A stretch of 64,000 bases of DNA from positions 250,001 to 314,000 of the forward strand of contig JAQFVV010000355.1 of the NCBI GenBank assembly GCA_028023455.1. The letters run 5' to 3'. The notes beneath the pieces were generated by a model. That model was given only the letters and a program-made list of their open reading frames with translations, ran no database searches and was not told the DNA's origin. Shown piece after piece: positions 23,942 through 36,419 of the stretch (positions are counted from its first letter, which is position 1; each line of letters begins with the position of its first letter). Source of the DNA: Epiperipatus broadwayi. Taxonomy: Eukaryota > Onychophora > Udeonychophora > Euonychophora > Peripatidae. The position numbers and the translations under genes are program-made.

Positions 23942-25428
23942 ATCTTTTAGATATAATGTCGCAGACTGATAATAGATTAATTCACTTCAAAGCAAAATGT
24001 TAGTGGCATTGAACAGAAATTCATACTAAGTATAAACGGCTTTTAAGCACCACCATTACTAATATGCATTTTGAAGATAGCGATGTTGCTCATGCATGAG
24101 ATTCCCTTAGAAAGTATGTTATGGATATAACAAATTACTTGGGTATTTTGAAAAAAAAATGTGTTGCCTTCAGGTAGGGATTTCTGAGTCAGAATTGTTG
24201 TAAAATGTATGTTGGATATAAGTTATTCTGTTTTTGGTTTAATTTTTTTTTAAAAACACCATTTTTTAAATTATAATCATAAGTGACTTAAATAAAGAAT
24301 CCCTATATAATCTTTTCAGAAGAAGAATAAAATGAATGTGAAGCTTTTCAAGAAATGTTAGAATTTACTGACAGATATTTACCAACTGACTGTAAAACAT
24401 AAGTTGAATAAATCTACAAATAAAAATTACAAACACTTTTAAACATGGCTAATATAAATCTTCTTGCCATATAGAAAGTAACATGATGATCCAAAACTAT
24501 AATATTTCTCTAATAAATAGTAAATTGCTTGATGTTTTATATGATAATGGTGGGATTTTGATCACAAATGGGAAATATTTTGTACATCTTTTCAATAATG
24601 ATACAAAAATGCAGATTTAGGCAGATATATTCAAGCTGAATAAGATTAAAACTACCTTTCAATTCATTTTGAAAATGAAAAGATTAAAAATCTGGTGGCA
24701 CCTCAATAGTTTCTTGAAAGATATAGCTGACTAGTTAGCTACCAAAATATTGAAATATATTTAAAAATATATGGATATCTGAAATTGAGTTACCTCATCT
24801 CAAGAAAACTTGTAATATTTAATTATATAAAAATAATGCTTCTTTAAATTATACTGCAGTAATTATACTTAAGATCTTAAAGAATTTGTCATGTTGGATA
24901 TGTCCCCAATAGGCCAATTGTTTGTAAATAATAAATTGTACCTTAAAATGATCGAAAAAACAATAGAAATATGTTCTTTATATTATATATTTTATTGATT
25001 TGATAAAGACATTTTGTTTCAATAAGCATAAAGATTTGTATTATTTTTTTAAATCTGGTTTTAATATATTTACATATTGGTATGAAATTAAATATTAATG
25101 ATGATAAAAAATATGACACAAATTGTCTCAAATCAAATTTATATTTAATGAGTTTGATTTTTCATATATGGTATTGTTGACTGGAACATCTTGTAAATAG
25201 CTTCATAAATCAGAAGTCCGATGTAAAGTAGCTTTGATGGGGAATTTATTAATTTGATTACTTAAAAACAGAGATGAATAATGATAAAAATGATCTGCAG
25301 ATAGTTCTTCATTTAAACTTTGAATATTTTTTACTGTTTAGTAATTTATGGGTAAAACAAGTTTTGTCAGTCAATGATACATTAATTTTTCAGTATTTGT
25401 TGAAGGTTTGTGATAATGGTATGTTATT
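23942..25428. other. AT-rich stretch, no supported gene
   Basis: The plus strand near 23955-24160 reads MSQTDNRLIHFKAKC and then a stop-broken but fairly protein-like stretch that I cannot assign. The remainder is A/T-rich without pattern. Confidence 0.4.
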
Positions 25429-25987
25429 AGATGTGATATGTTGGACTATTTCCATCATCTATTAGTAAATGTTGAATGTATAGAAAATTTTAAACTTTAT
25501 TTAAACTTTTCAAATACAAACAATGTGTTACTAATAACACACAAATAAATAACAGGTTAGTAATTATAAAACTTTTCAAGTAGTCTTACTCATTTCTCTT
25601 CTTCAGGTGTTGCTGACCTGATATACACAGTGACAGTATTCACATTGAACTAGCACCTTTAGATTTTTAAATATCAAATTTAAGGCAAACACTCTAACCA
25701 ACTGAGCTATTCTGTCTTAGTTGGTTAGTGCATTTGCCTTAAATTTGATATTCAAGCATCTAAAGGTGTGAGTTTGACTTTTATGTGAATACTGTCACTG
25801 TGCATATCAGGCCAGAAACACCTGAAGAATAATGGACAATAAGACTACTCAAAAAGTTATGTAATCATTTATTTGTGTGTTATTACTAACAAGTTGTTTG
25901 TATTTCTAAAGTTCAAATAAAGTTTAAAATTTTCTATACATTTAACATTCACTCATATATGGTGGAAATAGTCCAAATATCACATCT
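25429..25987. repeat. 560-bp inverted repeat carrying tRNA-like promoter boxes
   Basis: Two arms of about 280 bases (25429-25715 and 25718-25987) are reverse complements at roughly 85%, with almost no spacer. Near the centre the minus-strand copy has TAGCTCAGTTGG, a perfect A-box consensus. It is followed about 45 bases later by GTGCTAGTTCAATG, a degraded B box. The plus-strand copy has TTAGTTGGTTAG and GTGTGAGTTTGACTTT. Each arm therefore looks like a tRNA-derived SINE head plus body, and the two lie head to head. The outermost 40-60 bases are also mirrored, so the whole unit may be a single fold-back element or an inverted duplication including flank. Confidence 0.82.
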
Positions 25988-25989
25988 AA

Positions 25990-26779
25990 ATTTTCAATGA
26001 GTTTTTTTTTGTTTCAGAAAAACAAGATGTTTAAATATCTTTTTTTAAGTAGATATGTAAATTATAATGTACAAGTTGCCCCAAAGATTCTTGATATTGT
26101 GCCAATGTAATAAATGGATTTGCATACAGGACTAAAAAATGCTTGAATGAAAAGAGACATAATTCTCTTCACATAAATGTTTTATGAAATATTTTAAATT
26201 GACAATAGTATGATCATAATACCAATTAATATGCATTTCACATTATAGGCTGTGACAATATTGGAACTACAAAGTAAAATCACTATTTTTATGGACACTC
26301 TGGTAAAATACATGAAAATTCATAGATTTCATATGAAAACTATATATTTAGTGGTTTTACTAATCTTATATAAAATCTACATTAAATATCAATCATCTTA
26401 TTTCTACTCTGTAACCATTATGTCTAAGATTTTATTTTTTTCTAGATTATAAGATGAGTTATAACATATGGATTTAGAGCTTCCATTACTGTTCTACAAC
26501 TGTACCAAGCCATGTAAAGTATTACATTTAATAATTCATATTTATTATTTATATTAATAAAATAATTAGGTCTAAATCACAGAAGTAATTTTAGTACTCA
26601 ATTGGGAAACAAACAGATTCATCTCTGTTTATTTTGGGCTATATTTTTTTCTTATAGAAAACATTGTTTAATAGACATTAAGATAAATAATGTTTTGTAG
26701 AAAGAAGCTACAAACAGAGCAATAAAAACTGAATTATATATCTATATAAAGGTATAATAAAGGGGAAATTGTTCTTATA

Positions 26780-26780
<1 letters not shown>
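25990..26780. other. AT-rich spacer, no gene seen
   Basis: The short open frame at 26252-26452 is A/T-driven and motif-less. Nothing else noted. Confidence 0.5.
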
Positions 26781-26781
<1 letters not shown>

Positions 26782-26816
<35 letters not shown>

Positions 26817-27053
26817 AAGCAGTCGGATCTGAGTTCGATCCTAGCTTCATGTTATTTACCCTAATACTAACCTTAAATTTCCGATGCAATGGGGCTTTAT
26901 ACGTTCAATCCACGCTAATTTCCATAATGAATAACTTATTTCAAATACGTAGTAAAATTAATTAGTTTAGTTTAAATTTGATCAATTCTCTAAATAAATT
27001 CATGATAAAATATTCATGAATTTATATATATTAAATTGCGTGGATTGTGCGTA
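26782..27053 (+). mobile_element. (TA)n followed by SINE-like fragment and inverted repeat
   Basis: A TA tract (26782-26814) runs into a block with CTGAGTTCGATCCTAGCTTC (B-box type, about 26829) and GATGCAATGGGGC. The latter is shared with the fragment at 16.7 kb. ACGTTCAATCCACGCTAATTT (26899-26919) is echoed inverted as AAATTGCGTGGATTGTGCGT (27034-27053). The inverted pair may be a separate small MITE. Confidence 0.4.
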
Positions 27054-27163
27054 TATATATTTGTAAATATTAAATGTATATAATTGTTCGAAAGTTTTAT
27101 TGCGTCGGGAATACTTGTTTTTTTTACTTTTAAATAATTTGTAAAGTTTTGCGATTAAAAGCT

Positions 27164-27334
27164 ACATTCCTTCCAAAGGCTTTCAAATTCTCAAAAACAA
27201 CAGTAAAGTTTTATTAATAAAAAAAAAAGATAAGAATTCAATTTTTAATTAAAACCATTTCAGACTTTAAGAATTCATTTTCTAATTAGGAAAGGAATTC
27301 AAAAATTAGTTTGAAAGCCTTATCGAAGGAATGT
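27164..27334. repeat. Small inverted-repeat element
   Basis: ACATTCCTTCCAAAGGCTTT at 27164 is mirrored by AAAGCCTTATCGAAGGAATGT ending at 27334, 25-base imperfect ends around about 120 bases of A/T-rich DNA with several GAATTC sites. It is MITE-like. No target duplication was resolved. Confidence 0.6.
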
Positions 27335-27359
27335 TTCTGAAAACAACTAATTATAAAAA

Positions 27360-27905
27360 AAAAAAGGAGATTGATAATAAAATGAGCGCTAGCCGGAGGC
27401 ATGAGTGAACAGTAGATATATAGCCCTGAAAAGTAAAGAAAAAGGCTAGCTTTGTTGTAGAGTAGTGCAGTGAACTCTGTGCGTATAAAAAATTAAATAC
27501 ATCATGATAGAGGGCTAGAACATCAGGAATCTGGCTACGGTTCCTAAAGTCCCGAGAAATCTTCACTGGAGCTGTTGAACCTTTTCTGGATCGATCATTC
27601 TGCTAAAATTATGGAGGCTACTAAAATGCTGTTCCAATAATCAATCAATGGTGCCTACGTTTTTAACAACCTGGAGGTGTAACTTAAGGACCAGCACGGA
27701 AGGGGTAATATATGTTTCTATAATGGACGTTAAACTTTCTGGCCAGTTCGAACTTTATTTTACACTCCTCCTTATTAAGAGCTCTTTTATTCTTTAATGT
27801 AAAATCTTTGTAACACCTTTTATTTATAAAATGCTACTGTAAATCTATAGCGTAATTCTTTAAATCTCTAGTCTTTAAACTTTTTCTTTTCTTACCTGGC
27901 GGTTC
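27360..27905. other. GC-richer unassigned DNA
   Basis: A complex-composition block with CpGs and an open minus-strand stretch (27351-27566) that shows no motif. It is probably old repeat DNA. I could not assign a family. Confidence 0.35.
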
Positions 27906-27906
27906 G

Positions 27907-27910
<4 letters not shown>

Positions 27911-27940
<30 letters not shown>
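27911..27940. repeat. (TA)n microsatellite
   Basis: About 15 TA units. Confidence 0.95.
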
Positions 27941-27943
<3 letters not shown>

Positions 27944-27981
27944 CTTTATTAATGTCGTATTTAAAAATTATATGCCAATAA

Positions 27982-28107
27982 TCTTTCGACTCGATGAGCT
28001 CCTTGATTCCATTTGCCTCACGCAAATAATATAACATTAATTTCAAATAGTAATTCTCGCCCATTAGAACTAAATTTGAAAGTTCTATTAATCATCGAGT
28101 CGAAAGA
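27982..28107. repeat. Spaced 16-bp perfect inverted repeat
   Basis: TCTTTCGACTCGATGA (27982-27997) and its exact reverse complement (28092-28107) enclose 94 bases. They contain CpGs, which are rare in this window. Confidence 0.75.
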
Positions 28108-28429
28108 AAATATTACATGTTTATTATTTTTATAATTGGCTAATAATAAACTATTAGCTCCATTTTTCACCTATGTCCCCAGCTCCTAAGTTACAAGTGT
28201 TTATATACTCTCAAAATGTTAAAATATTGATTCCTTGTTCTACTAATATATATTTATTCGAATATAACCTTAAATGTTTTTATTGCAAAAAGGGTCGATA
28301 AAGGGTTAAATGTATTTTAATTCCACTTTTGTTATTTTAAATTAATATTCAGGAAGGGCACGATATTAGGGCATAATTAATATAGTTTATAAATGTTTTA
28401 AAATAGTTCGATAAAAGCTCGTTTGACTT

Positions 28430-29045
28430 TAATTAATTGGTCAAGTCATCACGTAGAGCATTCTACATGGGTTTTATTTTTCAACGATGACTATCAAGTC
28501 ATCATCATCAAATGTTGCTGACGTAGGGCCATCTTCCGCTCCGTTAGGCTGGTCGGTGATCATATTCTCTTATTTAAATTTCTCGAGGAAGAAAGTACTT
28601 CCTTTCCGATTCATTAGTCAAAGGGCGTAAGACTTGCCAAATGCAAGCCGCCATAGGACTTCGATCATCGACTAGCGATCATCTTTCAATTTTACTCTCT
28701 GCCTTGTAATTCGTCAGTACCATTGCATTTTGTTCCGGTAAAACCCGCTCCGTGCTCGTAATTCGTGAAGTGATTTAAATTAAAGTCGAACCAATTCTCG
28801 AATATATTTAGTTTAAATCAGTTTTCAAATCAAGATTAAAGTTATGCCTTAAAATACGTTTTGCTCTTCATGAATAGATTTCCGAATGTGAAAATAAATC
28901 TCACATTCCACCGTAATAAAATTAGAACAATCATTTCCGTTCTTAATGAATACCTTTATCTGCCTTTATATTTCTCGTTGGGGGCATAGACATAGAATCC
29001 CATGTTGTGTAATACTTGTTGGCATATGATAAGGACCGCCACTCT
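28430..29045. other. CpG-containing island, possible LTR or regulatory DNA
   Basis: This is the most CpG-rich non-transposon stretch in the window, with many CG dinucleotides between 28480 and 28780, against very few elsewhere. It includes repeated ATCATC/CGATCATCGA-type motifs and no open reading frame. Possibilities are a solo LTR, an unmethylated regulatory element or young repeat DNA. I found no TATA/AATAAA pair or flanking duplication to decide. Confidence 0.3.
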
Positions 29046-29279
29046 TATTATAATTGTAAGATATTTTAAAGACTAGAGGTAACTAATGCAATCTATATTT
29101 TATTGAACAAAACAAATTATTATTATTATTAAATATTTTCTAACATACTTGGTTTCTTAGTTCATCATTCTTTTTATAATTATTTAAATGTTCATACCCG
29201 CTATCTGTGTTGGCAACCCGAACATACATATGATTTGATTTAAAAAGTATTCAAAGTAATTAATTATTAGATATTCGTG

Positions 29280-29455
29280 TCAGTGCAAGGGTCTCTAGTC
29301 CTCACCAACCATTGAACTAGTTCTTGGCGCATAGCACTGTGCCGTCGATGACTACTATCTGAGCTGTTGGGTTGGGTTTGAATTCAGTTTTGGTTCAGCT
29401 GAGTTTGAATACGATTTGACTTGCGGTGGTGGTGGATTTCGACTGTACAATATAT
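29280..29455. mobile_element. SINE-like fragment ending in (TA)n
   Basis: A GC-richer block contains CTGTGCCGTCGATG, GGGTTTGAATTCAG and GAGTTTGAATACG (B-box-like). It ends GACTGTACAATATATATATA. Its composition, pol III-like box and simple-sequence tail suggest a tRNA-derived SINE end. Confidence 0.35.
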
Positions 29456-30555
29456 ATATAAACCTATTATAGATCAATTATGTACAAAAGCATATATTAG
29501 CTGTTTTCATATTTAGTTCTGTGAATAGTTTTTTTTATGGTCAATATTCAATGGCAACTTATTTGCCTGTCATGTAGATAGCATAGATCTTAATTTTATG
29601 ACAACTAAACATTGACATGTTTTCAAAACTCGATGTGTTTTTCAGAGGAAGGCCTCTACCCACTTTGGATAATAATTCAACATTTTTCTAATATAGTGAT
29701 ATTAAGCTATTGGTAACTAAATCATAAAAAAAAATTAAAAAATGCTCAAACCCTCACTGCTGAAATATTGTAAACTTGAAAATACCTTCTAGTTACTTCT
29801 GTGGGAGACAGTAAAGGAAATATTTTCTTATAAGTTATCTATTTAAAAAAGATTGTTAAACATTACTATATCTATATAACAGGATTTGTATGGCCCTCAT
29901 ACACTGGTTGTAATGTACATGGATTTCTCATGGTAGATTTATCACAAGCTAAATACATCATGATGATCAACCTGGGTCATTGTTATACATATCTATTTTC
30001 AGTACTAAACCTAACCATCATTCCCATAAAATCAGTTTAAATTGATGAAAAAATTCAGCCCAACTTTTTTAAACATGTTTTATTTATGATAGACCAGATT
30101 CTATGATAGATGGTGGTCACCACTTCTATAATGAGGAATATTTATAGAATAGGTTCAAAACCCTTCTCTCTTCTTTGTTGATAAATCCATCTGAGTGTCT
30201 ACAACTGTCTCAAATGTGCATAATAATAACCACTAAGTTGTTAATTTTATTGATTCAGTTAAACTATATAATTGCTTTTATGTAATAAAATATAAAAAAA
30301 AATAAAAGAAACTTATATCAGTGTTGCAACTACTCGTACATTAATGAAAGACCATCACAGAATAGAGACCCCAATAGGTTTATAACAACAAAGTAATTTA
30401 TTAGATTTCTCATAGTTTAATCACTTATGTATATTTACACAATAATTTATTATAAAAATGAAATTAAAAAATTAAATGTTTGATGCATATTTGTAAATAG
30501 AAAAAACATCTAATATTGTACAGAAAATATAATAGATTTGAGTGAGTAATTCTAA
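29456..30555. other. AT-rich spacer, no gene seen
   Basis: No coding pattern or RNA gene recognised. Confidence 0.5.
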
Positions 30556-30599
30556 TTTGTTGTGGTTTTTTTTCAGCCTAAGAACATGAAATAGCAAGC

Positions 30600-30790
30600 T
30601 GCCATATCTAGTCATGGCTTATTTAGTGATTCATAGAAGCAAAACTCTCTATACAGTAGTGCCACTCAGCGCAAGCCATCGGAATAATTAATGTATCAGA
30701 GAGATTTGCCTCTGTGAAAACAGTTTGTGTAAGCATAATGAATGGTGATCATGTGATGTTTGATGGTTTATTTTGTGCTTACAGTCATTT
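30600..30790 (+). repeat. Dispersed repeat, member of family also at 50.5-51.0 kb
   Basis: AATGGTGATCATGTGATGTT (about 30741) matches AATGGTGATCATATGATGTT at about 50586 in the same orientation. CTATACAGTAGTGCCACTCA (about 30650) matches the inverse of TGAGTGGCACAACTGTATAG at about 50977. Both halves thus belong to one repeat family, rearranged between the two sites. Confidence 0.65.
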
Positions 30791-31830
30791 TCTTTGTTAG
30801 ACTCTTTATTTCAAGCTATCCTGATTTTATATGACTTCAACTTATTAAAACTGCAATCATTTAGTTTGGTCAGGTTCCTAGTTTACTTTGTTCACTTACA
30901 TCAAATCCAATAGTTGTTATGGGGCTTCTGACTTTACTCCAATTTGGTGGAATTCAGTGTGTTTAATCTATTTTATTTGTCTTAAAATTCACCAGCAATC
31001 CAATATTAAATATAGAATTTTTCTTTGTTATACATTTTCACCACAATATTTATTAGGATATTGGCATCTGGTAAATAGATGACATGGATATGAGTAGATA
31101 TTTTTCAATGCTGACACATTTAATTTCAGGTATTACTATATTTTAGAGAATTTGTCTTTCCATTTAATTATTGCATCATGAAATGATCAGAATGAACACA
31201 CACTTGGAGGTTTAGCTACATATAGCAAAGTTATTATAGCATAGATTATATTTAAAATCCTCACAGATATATTATATAACAGCTACTGTTCTTTCTCTAT
31301 TTATTTGTCAATATTATCTCCAAACAACTCAGTATTTGCAATTTTATGTCATAAAAATGTTTTTTTAAGATTCACGCACTAGTGTTTCTGTTTCTACCGT
31401 AAATAATATAAAAGGCGCTATAGCATTGCATTTTACCACTTTAATACTTCACTCTATTTTGATCTAACATTCCTCTGGCACATACATTTTTAACCTATCA
31501 TTTTTTTTAATATCACTTTAAACCCTTATTTTTCATGTCATATAAACCTTAATACAAACTTAATTATATTTAAGATAGATATTTACTAATCCTATTATAT
31601 AAAATGTAAAAATAATTAATATGTAATAAAATATCATATTCCATAATAATTAAACTTTGTTTTTATTTAATTAATCAAATAAGACTATTTTTGTTTTTAA
31701 TTTATCTTAAAATTTTATTTTGCTTATTTTAAATACATAAAACTGATTCTACCAATATGAACTTATTGATTACTATAAAAGAGAAATCAATTATAAAACT
31801 TTCTTATTTTATTATTTTTTCTATATATAT
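30791..31830. other. AT-rich spacer, no gene seen
   Basis: The open frame at 30888-31082 has no motif. Nothing else noted. Confidence 0.45.
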
Positions 31831-32333
31831 ATAAATGAAGAGATAATATCCATGTAAATAGATATTTAACCTTAGATGTTGCTAAGAAATTATCAGTTAC
31901 TACTAACTGACAATTCCTGAGGCTAAAGAAGTTTTCTCATTTACCTATAATAACTCTTTTGTTTGATTTTTTTTGAAGAAGTAAAGGATAACTCTATATA
32001 GCTTTGTGAGTTTAAATCCATATAAAAACTTGAGTCTAAAGTAAAAGAGAATCATGTTTACTTTTATTAAGTGTCATAGCATCGGCCGGGACGCGAACCT
32101 GCTACCCGGGCAACTGCCTGCGAGACAGTCGCGCTGACCTCTCGACCACCAATGCAAGACAAAATCCTGTTTACTTTAACAAAAAAAACTCAAAGAAATT
32201 AGCTATTATACGTAAATGAGAAAACTTGTTTAGTCTCAACAATTGTCAGTTAATAGTAATTAATAATTTTTTGGCAACATCTAAAATTAATGGTTTTCTC
32301 TCTATTTACATGGATATTACCTCCTCATTTCTA
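31831..32333. repeat. Fold-back element with about 147-bp inverted ends
   Basis: 31831-31977 and 32187-32333 are reverse complements at roughly 75-80%, sharing ATATCCATGTAAATAGA, CAATT-containing and AAGTTTTCTCATTTAC segments. The 209-base centre contains the tRNA-like sequence at 32079-32155. That sequence is bounded by an approximate direct repeat (AATCATGTTTACTTTTA at 32050-32066; AATCCTGTTTACTTTAA at 32163-32179), which looks like the target duplication of a later insertion. Confidence 0.78.
32079..32155 (-). tRNA. tRNA-like sequence, probable pseudogene or SINE head
   Basis: On the minus strand, GCATTGG (from 32155) pairs with CCGATGC (to 32079) as a complete 7-bp acceptor stem with one G-U pair. 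An exact A box, TGGTCGAGAGG, starts at position 8, and a B box GGTTCGCGTCC sits at the right place. A 5-bp anticodon stem (ACTGT/GCAGT) with a 7-base loop CTCGCAG would put CGC at the anticodon. The T stem has two mismatches and T58 of the loop is not standard. The D stem competes with the anticodon stem, so the identity is not reliable. At 77 nt the size is normal. The position inside a fold-back, with flanking near-repeats, favours an inserted tRNA-derived sequence over a working gene. Confidence 0.5.
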
Positions 32334-35300
32334 TAATAACTATCCATGGAATATTTAATTCAATGTAAGTGTATGTGTTTATATATTTGTAATTAGCTGA
32401 AATATACTTTGTAATATATATATAACATAAAATATGAGAATAAATAATATATGTGTGTGACATAAAATATGCTAATAACTAAATTTGTTATTACATAGTT
32501 AAATTATTCTCTCACAAAACAATGTTTACAGTTTCTATCTATATATTGCCTACTATATCAAAGTCTATGATATTTAAATAGATAAATTAAATTATTGACA
32601 AATAACAGAGGAAATTTTACATCAGTTTAGAATTTAATAAAATTACAGTATATTTGACTTAAATTACTCTTCAACTATAGTAGAATATATAATAAATCAT
32701 AGAGATGACTTGATTAGAGTTTCATTAACTTCTAAGCTGATTTGTAAAGTTATTTTGCTGTTTATCATTGCTAATTTATGATCTCATCAAACAGCTTAGT
32801 TGAAAATATAAAATGAAATTCCCTTCTCCTATTTTAATATAATTAATTTGATATTGGAAGAAGACTGTAAATGTTGTTTGCTGAGAAATGATTTGATTAT
32901 TTAATAATCAATTTAGCTAGTGAGATGTTGGGTTTATTCTAATAATAGAGATTTTTACAAAAAATTAAAATGAATAAAAACATTTATTAATTTCTCGTAA
33001 AAGTTAACTTAAATTAATTACACTAAACTTATAAATTATAAGTAAGACTATTTCCATTATTTAGAATTAACTGCTAATTTTTTTAAAACCATTCAAACTT
33101 CATTTATTTCAAATGCATTTAACTTATTGTAATCACGCATAGATTAATATCAAACTATGCATGAACCAATAAAAAAAATACAATTTTGGCAGAAAGTAAA
33201 GGAAAAAGAATCAAAAAAGCTTCTTATAAATTAATGGCAAATAAATCCATAATCTAGGATAGTGTAATAATTTACATTTCGAAAGCATATAGCTTTTAGA
33301 AAAATGGGCAAATGAGGATAACCCATATAAATAAGTATATAAAATTTCTATCTACTTTACAGCTTAATTTCATAAAATGTCTCTCGAAATTTAATATTTG
33401 CAAATCCAAAAGTTTCAGTTTCGAATCCCACACTCAGTACAATCACTGGTCAGATCCGTACCTTTTTGCATAGTTTAGTTATATACTAATGTGCATGGTA
33501 TTTTTAACCATTGAATTTATTTAAAAAATTTAAATATGTAATAATATTTTAACAATTAAATCTAGATGATGGAAATATTTCAATATATAATTGCATATAA
33601 ATTGATGTCATTACAAGCTTTCAGACAAAATTTTTATTAACTTTTCAACTGATTTGTAAATTTGTTCCATTCTTTATAACTTTAGTAATGAATTATTTAA
33701 ATAATTTACATACAGAAATTGAATTCTTATTTTCTGTCTTAAAGTAATTAGCTTTGATAATGGTTGGCAAGATATAGCTGAATACTACAAATGTTGTTTG
33801 ATAGTAATTTATTTTTGTTGACATAACCACTAGATATTACAACTGCAATACTTTGGATATCATTCATAATACATCATTTCAAAATGTATTTATTCTAAAT
33901 GTATTTATATTTTTATAATTGTCAAATTTCTTTCACCATTATATAATGAAATGGAGATATAAATGCAATAAACAGAAAAGATACAAGCTTTTATATTCGA
34001 AAAGATCGACTATCTCAACAAACTCGCATATATTTGCATAAATTATTATAGATGAAGGCTATGAATATGGAGAAAGAATCTCTGGAAGTCCTTAGCCATG
34101 AGGAATAATTATTTCAACTAAAGGATTTTAATTTCACTATATGCATCAAGTCAAGCGTATTAACTCTTATATATTTATATACGATTTTAAGATGCCATTA
34201 AAAAGTAGACTCTTAAATGCCAATAATAAATGAAAATGCATAATTTATTCATGCTAATTTCCACGATTGAAAATTTAAAAAAAATGTTTTAATATTCAGA
34301 AAGTTCTCCAATTTATTATAGAATTAACAATAGTTTACAATTTGCAATAATAATTCAAATAAAAAATTTTTTAATGAATAAAGTTATTAGTATCAATGGT
34401 GATTGTTCTATAATCACTGTGGTACAGAAAATAAATTAATTGTTAAATTTGTTCTTGAAAATGTTAATAATATAACAATCACTCAATATTTTGCATAATT
34501 ATTATGTACATACAACTAATTAAACCATTTTAAAATATAATTATTTTAAATGATGGTTGAGATTGTATTCAGAGGAACTGATAATTTTGACAGTGCCAGA
34601 AATATATTCCGTGAATTTCAACAAGTTCCACAGAAATTTGTTTATTTCATTAATGTGTGGTCTATACTCCTGCCACAATACCACCAGTTTTGAACATAGT
34701 ATGTTTATCTACTCTTTGCAATTAGGATAAGCAATAAAATGTTTTTTTTTGTAATTAACATTTAAAAGTTTATATATATATATATAACAAAATAATAAAG
34801 AAATATTATTTTAAATATTTATCCTAATGGGTGTGTTGTATTTTCCCAGTAGTAATTACATAAAAAAATTGAAATAAAAAATAAAGGTCGATCTATTCCA
34901 GATAGTATTTATCAAATAGCAGTAAATAAAAACCAGAAAATGCATTAGATCTTTTAACAATGATTGATATGAAAAAATAAAATGATTCTGTTGCAAATTA
35001 GAAATGTTCTGTTTAATTTTCCTTGCTTTCTTTTAGATGATGATACTGAATTAAATCACCTCTGATTGAAAATTTCACTGACTATCACTGATTAATATTT
35101 AAAGAAAAACAACCGTTTTTTTATATCTTTGTCTATTAGTTGATTAACCTATTCTTGCATAAAATTACTAAATATTTAAATATGTTTAAAAAATGACAGT
35201 TTTTTTTTTAGTATAACACCACTATATTGTAACAATGAGTATATGTACACAATACATAAGTATGTGTATATATACGAGCTATGTGATATTATTAATAAAA

Positions 35301-35595
35301 TAAGGAAAAATAAAATTATATTTCAATATTTTATTGTTCAAAAACGAGATTAAAATAAAATGAAAAAGGAAAAATCTTGGGGATTAAGGTCAAATACTAA
35401 TTATAACGTATCTTTCTTTTCTTTTGTATATTAAAGTTTAATACATAATTGAAAACAAATTTGTGCAAGACATAATCAGTGTCAGGACGTGATTAATTAA
35501 CAATAGTTAACTAATTTTTACGTAATCAAAAATATAAGATAAAAAAAAAATATATATATATAACTAATTAGAAAAAGAAATAAGAATTACATGAG
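32334..35595. other. Long AT-rich stretch, no supported gene
   Basis: The only point of note is a B-box-like TTTCGAATCCCAC near 33419-33431 in an otherwise plain stretch, perhaps a SINE scrap. No coding pattern. Confidence 0.45.
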
Positions 35596-35599
35596 TTGA

Positions 35600-36060
35600 T
35601 AGCATGGGTAAGAATTCAAGCAGTGGGTGGAGTCAGAGAGTAAAAATACTGCAATTGCCTGTTGTCAAAAAAAGAACAGCAGTAGTGGCAGAAAAAGCAA
35701 AAGAAAGAAAAAAAGAGGAAGCCAGTTAGTTTTTTCCAGAATAGTTGACAAAAGTGTCTATAAACCAGCTAAAGATGACATGAGTTCAGCAACATGAAGC
35801 AATCTTCATATGGTTGTGTTAAGAGAAAAGTGTGTTGTTAAACCAAAGCTGAGTTTTCTTTCATTTTCGACAGCCTGTCTCCTGAACACCGATAGCCAGA
35901 TGCAGTAATATATTTCTGTCTTGCCTTTGCTGATGTTTTTACCTGCCACCCAAAATATACAGAACCAGACCTTGCAGTCATATACTGAGCCAGGAGAATG
36001 TGACCAGCTACTATAATAGATGCCCATTAAAAATCTGACAGGATCAGAAGACAGGGGTAA
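35600..36060. other. GC-richer repeat-like block, unassigned
   Basis: Two adjoining parts: an A/G-rich stretch (35660-35730, many AAAGAAAG) and a balanced-composition segment (35790-36040) with an open minus-strand run (35806-36027) that has no recognisable domain. It stands out from its flanks and is probably a transposon fragment of unknown family. Confidence 0.3.
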
Positions 36061-36419
36061 TCATCCAGATACTGTATTTAAAAAACCTAGGTAAATATAT
36101 CTAGACATCATTAATAGAACTTCTATTTTTTATTTCAAGTGTGAAGTTTTAAAGTTATTTTCTAGATAGAACTTTTAAATGTCATTTCTAGTGCTAACTT
36201 ATATATATAAATAAGCATATGATTGTTTAAAATATTGTTGTATGAATAAGTGTTCTATTTTTTTATGTTTTAAACATTCCTTATGTTTTTTTTAAATAAA
36301 TATGTTGTAAATTATTGGTATGGTTAAAGTTTCTCTCTCTCCCTCTCTCTCAATTTACTGATGGGTAAATAAATAGTCTTATTTAGCTAGTATGTGTTGT
36401 GCCAATCTCATGTTTTAAT

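Noticed and set aside
32079-32155. Assignment as a functional tRNA-Ala(CGC) gene
   Set aside because: The anticodon follows from one of two competing foldings and the T stem has mismatches, so the isotype is not claimed.
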